Shown: positions 15,195 to 24,218 of the stretch, piece after piece
How the letters are laid out: each line of letters begins with the position of its first letter
How positions within the stretch are numbered: the stretch's first letter is position 1
From: an uncultured Clostridia bacterium
GTDB lineage: Bacteria; Bacillota; Clostridia; Christensenellales; Borkfalkiaceae
Length of the DNA: 25,933 nt
Direction: 5' to 3'
Assembly (NCBI GenBank): GCA_944369635.1
Contig: CALVXL010000154.1
Coordinates: forward strand, 1-25,933
Notes under the pieces: model-generated
The model's input: the letters and a program-made list of their open reading frames with translations, nothing else
The model's database searches: none
What the model was told of the DNA's origin: nothing
Program-made: the position numbers and the translations under genes

Positions 15195-16562
15195 ATGAAA
15201 TATACGCTCAATTACGATAAAGGCTTCCGCCCGATGATTCTCGCTTTAAGGGAATTCAAAGCGGCGGTAGAAAAAGAAACGCATAAGAAGTTGACGTTGT
15301 GCATAGAAAGAAATAAGGGCTATAATTACATTTATTCTTTGGAAGTTTTCGCCGACGAAGAAAAGCGGGAAGAAAATCTCGGCATCGTGGAAAGGCTGAT
15401 AAAATCGCTTCTTTGGGTAGTCGGAGGCTATAAAGTGTACATCAGCGGGGACGACTATGTTGCCCGTAAAATTGCGCAGATGTATAAAAAAGGCGGCGAA
15501 AGGCAGTTTGACGCCGATTTTATGAGCAAGGTATACGAGGCGCCGTTTGAAGTGCTGTCTGTTCCTGCAGATAAAATGCCTGCCGAAAACTCCTGTTCGC
15601 TGAAAATAGGCGGACATTTGGACGGGTGCCGTATCGGTTTTGATGCGGGCGGCAGCGACAGAAAAGTCAGCGCTGTTGTGGACGGAAAAGTCGTTTACAG
15701 CGAGGAGGTCGTCTGGTTTCCCAAAACCAATTCCGATTACAGATATCATTACGACGGCATCAAAGCGGCTTTCGCTACAGCGGCTTCCAAAATGCCCCGG
15801 GTGGATGCAATCGGCGTTTCCAGCGCGGGGATATATGTGGATAACAAGATCATGGTTGCGTCGCTTTTCTTGAAAGTTCCCGAGGAAGATTTCGAAAAGC
15901 ACGTAAAAAACATGTATATCGACATTGCCAAGGAATTCAATGCGCCGCTTGAAGTTGCCAATGACGGCGACGTAACCGCACTTGCGGGCGCGATCGATCT
16001 GAACGATAACGGCGTGCTCGGCATTGCGATGGGAACGAGCGAAGCGGGCGGATACATCAATACCGACGGCGGGCTGAACGGCTGGCTCAACGAACTCGCT
16101 TTCGTCCCCGTGGATTACAACAAAAACGCCATGGTTGACGAATGGAGCGGCGATTACGGTTGCGGCGTGAAATACTTCTCGCAAGACGGTGTGATCAAGC
16201 TGGCCGGCTATGCGGGCGTCAAACTCGATGAAAATCTTTCTCCCGCGGAAAAGCTGAAAGTTGTGCAGAAGATGATGGCGGACGGGGATCCCGTTGCGGC
16301 GAAGATTTACGAAGATATCTGCGTTTATCTGGGTTATACTATCGCTTATTACAGTGAGTTTTATAAAATCAAACACCTGCTGTTGCTCGGCAGGGTGACC
16401 AGCGGCAAAGGCGGCGATATTATCATTGAAAAGGCGAAAGAAGTCTTAAAGACCGAATTCCCCGAATATGCGAATATCGACGTGTCCATGCCGGATGAAT
16501 CCAACAGAAGAGTCGGTCAGAGTATCGCCGCGGCGTCTCTGACGGAAATCAAAAAACAATAA
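15195..16562 (+). CDS. ROK-like sugar kinase with N-terminal extension, zinc motif absent
   Basis: A 455-residue protein. Residues from about 147 form a ROK-like kinase: phosphate loop RIGFDAGGSDRKVS (Asp150), a likely catalytic Asp257 in VANDGDVTALAG, a GIAMGTSEAGGYI segment, and a C-terminal LLLLGRVTSGKGGD. The zinc signature CxCGxxGCxE is missing, and the ExGH sugar/zinc motif reads ELAF (residues 300-303), so His is replaced by Phe. Residues 1-146 form a separate domain that I do not recognise; it has no membrane helix. With the deacetylase and NagB downstream, the natural role is phosphorylation of GlcNAc, glucosamine or a related amino sugar at C6. It is the first gene of a four-gene operon, 12 bases before the deacetylase gene. 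Confidence 0.75.
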   Translation: MKYTLNYDKGFRPMILALREFKAAVEKETHKKLTLCIERNKGYNYIYSLEVFADEEKREENLGIVERLIKSLLWVVGGYKVYISGDDYVARKIAQMYKKGGERQFDADFMSKVYEAPFEVLSVPADKMPAENSCSLKIGGHLDGCRIGFDAGGSDRKVSAVVDGKVVYSEEVVWFPKTNSDYRYHYDGIKAAFATAASKMPRVDAIGVSSAGIYVDNKIMVASLFLKVPEEDFEKHVKNMYIDIAKEFNAPLEVANDGDVTALAGAIDLNDNGVLGIAMGTSEAGGYINTDGGLNGWLNELAFVPVDYNKNAMVDEWSGDYGCGVKYFSQDGVIKLAGYAGVKLDENLSPAEKLKVVQKMMADGDPVAAKIYEDICVYLGYTIAYYSEFYKIKHLLLLGRVTSGKGGDIIIEKAKEVLKTEFPEYANIDVSMPDESNRRVGQSIAAASLTEIKKQ

Positions 16563-16574
16563 AGGAGAAAAACA

Positions 16575-17426
16575 ATGAAGTTTGTCAACGAGAATGCAAC
16601 GATTTTTATTCCCGACGGGGAAAAAGAAGAAAAGGCGCTCGAAAGAACCACGCATTTGGCGATTTCCGCGCATCAGGACGACATCGAACTGATGGCGTAT
16701 CACGGGGTTTTGCAGTGCTTCGGCAAGAAAGACGCCTGGTTTACCGGCGTGGTTACGGCAGACGGAGCGGGCAGTCCGAGAGACAGCCTCTATAAAGATT
16801 ATACGGACGAACAGATGAAAGCCGTTCGTATCGTGGAGCAGAACAAAGCTGCGTTTGTAGGCGAATATGCCGCAATGATACAGCTCGGCTATACTTCCAA
16901 ACAGATTAAAACGCCCGATAACGAAGATATCGTGAATGAATACGTTAAGCTTTTCAGGGCAATGAAGCCGAAATACGTTTATACGCATAACCTTGCCGAT
17001 AAACACGATACGCATTGCGGCGTCGTTACCAAGGTGATCAAAGCGCTAAGGAAACTCGATAAAAACGAAAGACCGGAAAAGGTGTTCGGTTGTGAAGTGT
17101 GGCGTGACCTCGACTGGGTAAACGACGAACAAAAAGTCGTGTTTGATTTGAGCGAACATCCCAATATCGCAATGAGCCTTGTCAGCGTGTTCGATTCTCA
17201 GATCTGCGGCGGAAAGAGATACGATCTTGCCGCGCAAGGCAGAAGGACGGCGCATGCGACTTATGCCGCCAGCCACGGTTGCGACAATGCTACGGGACTC
17301 GGCTATGCGATGGATCTGACGCCGTTGATCGAAAACGACAAACTCGATATGGTGGATTACGTTCTGTCCTATGTGGACGCTTTTAAGAACGACGTAAAAG
17401 AAAGATTGAATAAGGTGAGTAAATAA
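16575..17426 (+). CDS. PIG-L/LmbE-family deacetylase
   Basis: A 283-residue PIG-L family deacetylase. The metal motif AHQDDIE (residues 32-38) supplies His33 and Asp36, with Asp35 as the catalytic base, and H144-D-T-H147 supplies the third ligand. The usual proline of AHPDDE is Gln. Known members remove the N-acetyl group from GlcNAc-containing molecules (MshB, BshB, PIG-L, archaeal diacetylchitobiose deacetylase). Between a sugar kinase and NagB it most likely deacetylates GlcNAc, GlcNAc-6-phosphate or a GlcNAc oligomer in the cytoplasm; there is no signal peptide. AAAGGAG precedes the ATG. It ends overlapping nagB by one base. The exact substrate is inference. Confidence 0.88.
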   Translation: MKFVNENATIFIPDGEKEEKALERTTHLAISAHQDDIELMAYHGVLQCFGKKDAWFTGVVTADGAGSPRDSLYKDYTDEQMKAVRIVEQNKAAFVGEYAAMIQLGYTSKQIKTPDNEDIVNEYVKLFRAMKPKYVYTHNLADKHDTHCGVVTKVIKALRKLDKNERPEKVFGCEVWRDLDWVNDEQKVVFDLSEHPNIAMSLVSVFDSQICGGKRYDLAAQGRRTAHATYAASHGCDNATGLGYAMDLTPLIENDKLDMVDYVLSYVDAFKNDVKERLNKVSK

Positions 17427-18148
17427 TGAAAGTTATTATTGCGGAAAATTATGATGAAATGAGCAAAAAAGCGGCGGAAGTCATTAAAGACGTTGTGAAA
17501 AACGACGAAAACGCCGTGTTGGGACTTGCGACGGGCACGACGCCTATCGGACTATATAAAGAATTGATTGCGGCTTGCGACAGAAAGGAAATTTCCTTTA
17601 AGAATGTCAGAACCGTCAACCTCGATGAATACGTAGGATTGCCGAAAACGCATGTTCAAAGTTATGATTACTTTATGAAAGATAATCTGTTCAACCATAT
17701 CGACATCGATATCGCGAACACGAATCTACCTTGCGGGGACGTTCAAGATCTCGATAAGGAATGCGCAAGATATACCGCGCTTCTCGGGAAAATGCAGCAG
17801 AGCGTGCAGCTTCTCGGACTCGGTTCCAACGGACATATCGCTTTCAACGAGCCGGGTACGCCGTTTGATTCCACGACGCATATCGTCAATCTGACGGCAA
17901 ACACCATCAAAGATAATTCCAGATTGTTCGACGATATCAGCGAAGTTCCCACCAGAGCGATTACGATGGGCATAAAAAACATCATGAACGCGAAAAAAAT
18001 CCTCGTCATCGCAAGCGGCAAAAACAAGGCGCAGGCAGTTTATAACATGATAAAAGGACCTGTAACCGAAAGCTGTCCTGCTTCGGTGTTGCAAAACCAT
18101 AAGGATGTTGTCGTGGTCGTGGATAAAGACGCGGCTTCCATGCTGTGA
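17426..18148 (+). CDS. nagB: Glucosamine-6-phosphate deaminase
   Basis: A 240-residue NagB that turns glucosamine 6-phosphate into fructose 6-phosphate and ammonia. Signatures are the phosphate-binding LATGTTPIGLY, Asp67 in NLDEYVGL (the Asp72 position of the E. coli enzyme), and GLGSNGHIAFNEPG with His137 and Glu142. The residue before GH is Asn135 rather than the Asp of E. coli, as in Bacillus-type enzymes, and the length is that of the short monomeric Bacillus-type form. The start overlaps the deacetylase stop by one base (TAATG), with AAGGTGAG upstream, so the two are probably translated together. Confidence 0.96.
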   Translation: MKVIIAENYDEMSKKAAEVIKDVVKNDENAVLGLATGTTPIGLYKELIAACDRKEISFKNVRTVNLDEYVGLPKTHVQSYDYFMKDNLFNHIDIDIANTNLPCGDVQDLDKECARYTALLGKMQQSVQLLGLGSNGHIAFNEPGTPFDSTTHIVNLTANTIKDNSRLFDDISEVPTRAITMGIKNIMNAKKILVIASGKNKAQAVYNMIKGPVTESCPASVLQNHKDVVVVVDKDAASML

Positions 18149-18152
18149 TTGT

Positions 18153-18668
18153 ATGAAAAATACTCTGAAAGATTCCCGTACGGGTGGAGTTGCGGTTTAT
18201 AAAACCACAGTGGAAACGGAGTTTTGCGGCGATTTTGTTAAACTTTCTTTCGATTGTGAAAATTCCGTTTGTTATTGCCCTTACGAAGAAAACAATGCGC
18301 CGATCTATAAAGGCGACGTTTGCGAAGCTTTTCTATGTGCAGACGAAACGCGGAAGGAATATCTCGAAACGGAGGTTGCGCCTAACGGCACGGTGTTTGC
18401 AGCCCGAATTATAAATGAAGACGGAAAATTAAGCCCGCAGATGCTGGATAACGTCTTGTTCGATGTACAGGTCGAAAAGACCGGCACGGGATATAAAGCC
18501 GAATATAAAATCGATTTGAAAAAAGTTGGCATGAACGGGAAAAAGCTCGTTGGCAATCTTTTCAGAATCGATACGGACGGCGGCGAAAGCAATAAGCATT
18601 TGTTCGCGCTGAGTCCCACGTTATGCGGAACTTTTCATAAACCCGAAAAGTTTATCGCTCTTAATTAG
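18153..18668 (+). CDS. Cytoplasmic CBM9-like (carbohydrate-binding family 9-like) protein
   Basis: A 171-residue protein resembling the CBM9-like beta-sandwich. The pattern GDVCEAFLCADETRKEYLETEV, then PNGTVFAARI, and later GNLFRID with SPTLCGTFHKPEKF follows the usual family layout. No signal peptide is present, so it is likely intracellular, unlike the modules of secreted glycanases. The ATG at 18153 begins four bases after the nagB stop; no ribosome site is visible, so translation is probably coupled. As the last gene of the amino-sugar operon it may bind or sense a sugar, but no function is established. An alternative start inside nagB is less likely. Confidence 0.6.
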   Translation: MKNTLKDSRTGGVAVYKTTVETEFCGDFVKLSFDCENSVCYCPYEENNAPIYKGDVCEAFLCADETRKEYLETEVAPNGTVFAARIINEDGKLSPQMLDNVLFDVQVEKTGTGYKAEYKIDLKKVGMNGKKLVGNLFRIDTDGGESNKHLFALSPTLCGTFHKPEKFIALN

Positions 18669-18696
18669 ATCATTCTTCGGATAGAATTTAACAGTA

Positions 18697-18745
18697 AAAC
18701 ACGTCGCCCCGCGAAATTATTCGCGGGGCGACGTGTTTGTTTTTC
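18697..18745 (+). terminator. Terminator of the amino-sugar operon
   Basis: A perfect 18-bp inverted repeat (18697-18714 with 18721-18738) around a six-base loop, rich in G and C in the middle (GTCGCCCCGCGA), followed by GTTTTT. It is strong enough to act on both strands. Confidence 0.93.
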
Positions 18746-18812
18746 GGAAACGCTTGTATTTTGCGAAAACCTTATCGGAAAAACACAGGAAAGATTAAAA
18801 TTATAAGATAAT

Positions 18813-18847
18813 TAAAGCGCGGAAGCTTATTGCTCCCGCGCTTTAAA
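18813..18847 (-). terminator. Terminator of the leuS/P-type ATPase transcript
   Basis: On the minus strand, TTAAAGCGCGGGAGC and GCTTCCGCGCTTTAA form a 15-bp stem with one G-T pair and the loop AATAA. The stem starts two bases after the ATPase stop codon and is followed by an AT-rich, weak T tract. Confidence 0.8.
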
Positions 18848-18848
18848 G

Positions 18849-21731
18849 TTATCTGTTAAATTTCTTTTTACTTTGTTTATTAGTCGAAATAAATTGATTG
18901 GAAATATTCTCAAGCCAACCCGCTAACGGCACGCACATGACGATGACGGTGATCACAATGAGAATATGGTGCCAATAAAGATTCAGATCGTTCAGCGGTT
19001 CGAGAACAAACAAGCCCGCGCCCTGCACCAAAGAGATGATCGAAATGCTTGTCAGAACTATTGCGATAATGGCAAAGAGGATGCTTCTGAATACATTGAA
19101 CGGCTTGCAGATCCTGTAAACCATAATCAATCCCGCGAAGTTCATTACATGAACCATCATCGTATAATAGATCGCATTGGGATACGCGTCGGGATAAAGT
19201 CCCTGATAATGCGGCTGAAGAAGCCCCTGAGCCAGCAAAATCAACAGAACGCTTATCAGCATCAATATTGCGCCCGGCAGAGATTTACATACGACGTAAT
19301 TGATAAATTTGCCTTGAACCCGGTTGTCGTTTGCCTGTAAAGACAGGAAGAACGACGGCGCGCCGATGATCAAAAATTCCAAAAGCATCATATTTGCCGT
19401 ATTGAAAGGATAGGAAATCCCCGGGATCACAATTATGAATAGAGCAAGCAGGGTAATGAAAATCGTTTTCATCAGGTACAGCGAAGCGGAGTTTTGAATG
19501 TTGTTAATGACACGCCGCCCTTCGTGTACGACCTTCGGCATAGAGGAGAAGTTGGAATCCATCAAGACGAGATGGGAAACGTTTCTCGCCGCGTCGCTTC
19601 CCGAGCCGACGGATATTGCACAGTTCGCTTCTTTCAGCGCCAAAATGTCGTTTACGCCGTCACCGGTCATCGCCGTGTTATGTCCTGCCGCTTTGATGGC
19701 GCGGACTAAAATTGCCTTCTGTTCGGGCGTAACCCTGCCGAATACGGTATATTTGTTTGCCACGTTTATAACGTCGCTTTCGCTCAGTCCTTCCAGCGAA
19801 ATATAACGGTGTGCGTTTTCCACGCCGACGCGCCGCGCAACTTCCGATACGGTAACGGGGTTATCGCCGGAAATTATTTTGATCTGTACGTCGTTTTCCT
19901 TAAACCATTGGATGGTGGAAACCGCGTCTTCTCGGATATTGTCCGTGATGGTGATTAAGGCGACGGACTTCATGCTGAGCGGCAGGGATTCACCCGTAAT
20001 GCTCGCTTTGGAATAAGCGAGGATCAGCACGCGCAGCCCCATGGAAGCGTATTGCTTGATCATTCTCGACACATTGTCGGGAATTTCCTTCAGAACGAAT
20101 TCGGGAGCGCCGAATGCGTAGGTACCCGTATCGGCAAACGTAACGGCGGAAAATTTCCTTGCAGAGTTGAAGGGAAGTATTTTGACGGGTTTTAACGTAT
20201 TGTTTCTTCCGAAATGGTTGTTCAACGCAATGGAAGTCTGGTTGTTATCGTTAAGAGCCGTCAGCATCGATCCCATGACCTCGCTGATGGTGTTCGGAAT
20301 ATTGTTATTCAGGATTATGCAGTCGCTCACCTTCATTCTTCCGTCGGTGATCGTTCCCGTTTTGTCCAGACACAATACGTCTACTCTTGCCAGCATTTCG
20401 AGAGAATACAAGTCCTGAACGAGCGTCTGATTTTTCGCAAGTCTGATGACGCCGACCACTAAGGCGATACTTGTCAGAAGCATCATGCCCGCGGGAATCA
20501 TGCCGACGACAACCGCAACCGTGCCGTCAACGATGTCGAGCCAGTTGGATGTATTCTGCATTTGTTTAAAGAACATTCCGACCGCGATGGGGATGATCAA
20601 AAACCCGACTACGGTGATGATGAGCTGTAACGAGCGCATAAGCTCGGAATGAGGCTTTCTGTATTTTTTCGCTTTGGCAGAAAGGATTTCGATATAATTT
20701 TCCTTACCTACTTTATTAGCGCGGGCAAGGCAGTTGCCGCTGGTGATGAAGCTGCCGGCAAACAGTTCGTCTCCAACCGTTTTCTTAATGGCGACGGACT
20801 CGCCCGTTAAAAGCGATTCGTTGACTTCTACCGTGCCTTCTTCGATAATGGAATCGGTCGATATCTGATTGCCGATCGTGAAATGGAGAATATCGTCCAA
20901 CACGATTTCGCCGGTGGAAATTTCCGTTTCCACGCCGTTTCTTATGACTTTTGCCGAACGGCTGGACATCAAAGAAAGCTTTTCGATAGAATGTTTCGCT
21001 CTGATCTCCTGTATGATTCCGATGCTGATATTAAAAAGGTATACGATACAGAAAAGGAAACGGTTAAACGCCGCGTGACAGATGATCAGCGCAATCGCGC
21101 ATAATAAGCCGAGGAAGTTGAAAAAAGTAAAAATATTCCCTATAAAGATGCTTTTGTACGATTTGGAATATTTGTTTTCGACCTTATTGATGAGATCGTT
21201 TTCAAACCGTTCGTTCAGCTGTTCTTCGTTAAGCCCGACGTTCAGCGGCGGATGATAACGCGTCGCATGTACGGAAGGGAGGGGATTAAATTTTTTCTTC
21301 TTTTTCTTCGTCTTGTCTTTTTTGAATTTGTTTTTCAACGCCTTCCAAAGATAGACGATATCGCTGACTTCCTTTTCGTCTTCCAGCTCATAATAAGAGG
21401 ACGGGACGGGCGGAAGCGTTTTCTGTTCCTGCAGATCCATGCTGATCTGCTCGGCCTCTTCCTTTTGCGACTGGTCGGAAGTTTCAGTCTTAATTTCCTC
21501 CGTTTCCGAGATTTGCACGGTGGTTTCCGCCGATTCGGTTTTTACGGTTTTTTTGCGGCCGGATTTCTTTTTTGTTTCGGCAACGGCCGTCTGGACGGAC
21601 TCTTCCGTCAAGACGGCTGAAACCGCGGTTTCCGTTTTCTCCTCCGGAGGAGGCGCTTCCGTTACGCCGTTTTGGGACTGAACGGAAATATCCTCGTCGC
21701 CGCCCGTTTTTTTCTTTTTTCTTTCAGCCAT
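18849..21731 (-). CDS. CtpE-like P-type cation-transporting ATPase with charged N-terminal extension
   Basis: A 960-residue P-type ATPase. The actuator motif is TGES (residues 309-312), the phosphorylation site is Asp456 in DKTGTITDG, and the hinge motif is TGDGVNDILALKEA. About ten membrane helices are predicted: pairs near 195-235 and 375-435, and six after 780. The fourth membrane segment reads VGMIPAGMMLL: the Glu of PEGL is Ala414. Overall it resembles the CtpE/YfgQ group, for which a Ca2+ link has been proposed; the ion carried here cannot be read. The first 170 residues are a low-complexity tail rich in Lys, Glu, Thr and Ser, with a run of six Lys near residue 160. It starts 19 bases after leuS, so the two probably share a transcript. 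AGGA precedes the ATG. Confidence 0.9.
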   Translation of the reverse strand: MAERKKKKTGGDEDISVQSQNGVTEAPPPEEKTETAVSAVLTEESVQTAVAETKKKSGRKKTVKTESAETTVQISETEEIKTETSDQSQKEEAEQISMDLQEQKTLPPVPSSYYELEDEKEVSDIVYLWKALKNKFKKDKTKKKKKKFNPLPSVHATRYHPPLNVGLNEEQLNERFENDLINKVENKYSKSYKSIFIGNIFTFFNFLGLLCAIALIICHAAFNRFLFCIVYLFNISIGIIQEIRAKHSIEKLSLMSSRSAKVIRNGVETEISTGEIVLDDILHFTIGNQISTDSIIEEGTVEVNESLLTGESVAIKKTVGDELFAGSFITSGNCLARANKVGKENYIEILSAKAKKYRKPHSELMRSLQLIITVVGFLIIPIAVGMFFKQMQNTSNWLDIVDGTVAVVVGMIPAGMMLLTSIALVVGVIRLAKNQTLVQDLYSLEMLARVDVLCLDKTGTITDGRMKVSDCIILNNNIPNTISEVMGSMLTALNDNNQTSIALNNHFGRNNTLKPVKILPFNSARKFSAVTFADTGTYAFGAPEFVLKEIPDNVSRMIKQYASMGLRVLILAYSKASITGESLPLSMKSVALITITDNIREDAVSTIQWFKENDVQIKIISGDNPVTVSEVARRVGVENAHRYISLEGLSESDVINVANKYTVFGRVTPEQKAILVRAIKAAGHNTAMTGDGVNDILALKEANCAISVGSGSDAARNVSHLVLMDSNFSSMPKVVHEGRRVINNIQNSASLYLMKTIFITLLALFIIVIPGISYPFNTANMMLLEFLIIGAPSFFLSLQANDNRVQGKFINYVVCKSLPGAILMLISVLLILLAQGLLQPHYQGLYPDAYPNAIYYTMMVHVMNFAGLIMVYRICKPFNVFRSILFAIIAIVLTSISIISLVQGAGLFVLEPLNDLNLYWHHILIVITVIVMCVPLAGWLENISNQFISTNKQSKKKFNR

Positions 21732-21750
21732 AATTTAATCCTATGCTTCG

Positions 21751-24180
21751 TTAAATGATAACGTTAATCAATCTGTTCGGAATGACGATCAATTTCTTGA
21801 TTTCTTTTCCTTCCAGCATCGGAGCGAGTTTTTCGTCCTGAGATAAGATCTTTCGGATTTCCTCTTCGCTTACGCCTGCGGGAACGACGATGCGTCCGCG
21901 CATCTTGCTGTTGAACTGAACGGCGACTTCCACTTCGTCTTTGACAAGTGCCGCTTCGTTGCAGACGGGATAGGGGGAAAGGAAAACAGACTTTTTGTTG
22001 CCGAGTCTTTCCCAGATTTCTTCCGAAAAGTGCGGAGCGCAGGGAGCGAGCAGCATGATAAAATCGGAGAAAGCTTCCCGCATGAATTTCGCGTTCTTTT
22101 CAGACAGTGCGTCGTATTTGTAAAGCGCGTTCAGAAATTCCATCATGCGCGCGACCGCGGTATTGAAAGAGAACGTATCCATATCTTTATCGACGCATTT
22201 TATAGTATAGTTTCTCACATAATCGAGATCTTTTTCGTTTTTTCCGAAATTTCCGTTCTTTTCCGCTTTTAACTGTACGACTTTATCGGAAAGTCGCTCG
22301 ATTCTGTCGAGGAACTTGCCGATCGCCTTAATCCCGTCGTCGCTCCACGGTCCGCCTTCGGTATAAGAAAAACCGAACATCAAGGTGAGGCGGAAAGTAT
22401 CGGATCCGTATTGCTTGATATAATCGTCGGGCGAAATTACGTTTCCGCGCGATTTGCTCATGCGCATGCCGTCGGGCCCCAGTATAACGCCCTGGTGTAC
22501 GAGGGATTTAAACGGTTCGTCGAAATCGAGATAGCCCATATCTCTGAGCGCTTTCGTGATAAAGCGGGAATAAAGCAGGTGCATACAGGCGTGTTCCGCG
22601 CCGCCGACATATTTATCGACCGGCAACATTTTGTCGACGATATCTTTGCTGAACGGCTCTTTTGCGTTGTGCGCGTCGGGATATCTCAGATAATACCAGC
22701 TCGAGCAAACGAAAGTGTCTAGCGTATCGGGATCTCTGTGCGCGTCGCCGCCGCAAATTGGGCATTTTACGTTCATAAAGCCTTCGTGCTTCGCGAGCGG
22801 TGATTTCCCGTCGGGTTTAAACTCCACGTCGTAGGGGAGTTTGACAGGCAGATCTTTATAAGGAACGGGAACGATTCCGCATTTGTCGCAATGAATGACG
22901 GGGATAGGCGCGCCCCAGTATCTCTGACGGGAAACGAGCCAGTCTCTCAAACGGTAGTTGATCTTATGTTCGCCTTTATTTTGCTTGACGAGTTCGTTCA
23001 CGATGGCTTTTTTGGCTTCTTCGCTCGTCATACCGTCAAATTTCTGACTGTTAATGGTAATTCCGTACTGCGTAAAGGGAAGATCGTCGTTTTCACCGTC
23101 TTTGCCTTTGACGACGCGAACGATGGGAAGATCGTATTTCTGCGCAAAGACAAAGTCTCGTTCGTCGTGCGCGGGAACGCCCATGACTGCGCCCGTACCG
23201 TAAGAATATAATACGTAATCAGCCGCAAAAATGGGAACTTTCTTGTTGTTGATGGGGTTGATCGCGTAAGCGCCGATAAAAACGCCCGTTTTTTCCCTCA
23301 CTGTGGAAAGACGATCGATTTCCGTAGCCTTGGAAGTTTCGTAAATATAATGATCGACCGCTTCTTTACATTCCGGCGTCGTCAGTTTCGCAACGAGGGG
23401 ATGTTCGGGGGCGAGCGCAACGAAGCTAACGCCAAACAGCGTATCGGCGCGCGTGGTGAATACTTTGAATTTGTCGCCGCTTTCGGTGCCGAATTCGATT
23501 TCGCCGCCCGTGGATTTTCCGATCCAGTTTCTTTGCATTGATTTCGTTTTTTCCGGCCAGTCGAGATCGTTGAGTCCGCTTAACACCTCTTCCGCATACC
23601 CGGTTATCTTGAAAAACCACTGTGTGAGGTTCTTTTTTACAACCGTGCTGTGGCATCTTTCGCATTGCCCGTCGATGACCTGTTCGTTTGCGAGAACGGT
23701 ATTGCAGGATGGGCACCAGTTAACGGGGGCGGCTTTTCTGTATGCAAGTCCTTTTTCAAAGAGTTTTAAAAAGAGCCACTGAGTCCATTTGTAATAACTT
23801 TCGTCGCAGGTTTTGATTTCAGAATTCCAATCGAACATTGCGCCCATTTCACGCAAGGTTTCTTCCATATTTTCTATGTTTTTTAAAGTGGAATCCTTGG
23901 GGTGTACACCCGTTTTTATTGCGTAGTTTTCCGCGGGGAGGCCGAATGCGTCAAAGCCTACGGGTTGAAAAACTTCGTAGCCTTTCATTTTCTTATAGCG
24001 GGCAAAACTGTCGGTCAGACCGTAATTGTACCAATGCCCTACGTGCAGTTTTGCTGCGGACGGATAGGAAAACATTTCCAGACAATAATATTTTTTATCC
24101 GCATTTTTTGGGTTAAAATAGTTAATTTTTTCTTTTTCCCAATATTCCTGCCATTTCTTTTCAATCCTGTTGTAGTCCAT
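21751..24180 (-). CDS. leuS: Leucyl-tRNA synthetase
   Basis: An 809-residue class I synthetase that charges tRNA-Leu. The HIGH motif is HVGH (residues 46-49) and the KMSKS motif is RMSKS (Lys576). The zinc module carries C156, C159, C173 and C176 (NWCPSC, QCERC). The editing domain is present, with TTRADTLFGVSFVALAPEHP and MGVPAHDERDF. Length and order are those of Firmicutes LeuRS (about 805 residues), so it is complete. GGAGG at 24189-24185 precedes the ATG. A P-type ATPase gene follows 19 bases later. The leader is short, with no room for a T-box. Confidence 0.98.
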   Translation of the reverse strand: MDYNRIEKKWQEYWEKEKINYFNPKNADKKYYCLEMFSYPSAAKLHVGHWYNYGLTDSFARYKKMKGYEVFQPVGFDAFGLPAENYAIKTGVHPKDSTLKNIENMEETLREMGAMFDWNSEIKTCDESYYKWTQWLFLKLFEKGLAYRKAAPVNWCPSCNTVLANEQVIDGQCERCHSTVVKKNLTQWFFKITGYAEEVLSGLNDLDWPEKTKSMQRNWIGKSTGGEIEFGTESGDKFKVFTTRADTLFGVSFVALAPEHPLVAKLTTPECKEAVDHYIYETSKATEIDRLSTVREKTGVFIGAYAINPINNKKVPIFAADYVLYSYGTGAVMGVPAHDERDFVFAQKYDLPIVRVVKGKDGENDDLPFTQYGITINSQKFDGMTSEEAKKAIVNELVKQNKGEHKINYRLRDWLVSRQRYWGAPIPVIHCDKCGIVPVPYKDLPVKLPYDVEFKPDGKSPLAKHEGFMNVKCPICGGDAHRDPDTLDTFVCSSWYYLRYPDAHNAKEPFSKDIVDKMLPVDKYVGGAEHACMHLLYSRFITKALRDMGYLDFDEPFKSLVHQGVILGPDGMRMSKSRGNVISPDDYIKQYGSDTFRLTLMFGFSYTEGGPWSDDGIKAIGKFLDRIERLSDKVVQLKAEKNGNFGKNEKDLDYVRNYTIKCVDKDMDTFSFNTAVARMMEFLNALYKYDALSEKNAKFMREAFSDFIMLLAPCAPHFSEEIWERLGNKKSVFLSPYPVCNEAALVKDEVEVAVQFNSKMRGRIVVPAGVSEEEIRKILSQDEKLAPMLEGKEIKKLIVIPNRLINVII

Positions 24181-24218
24181 AAAGCCTCCGTGAAAATCCG
24201 ATAATTTCGAATATTAAT

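Noticed and set aside
15246..16376. Open antisense frame of 376 codons on the minus strand
   Set aside because: It lies wholly inside the ROK-like kinase gene, has no recognisable motif or ribosome site, and is rich in Phe/His/Arg as expected from the complement of Lys/Glu-rich coding DNA.
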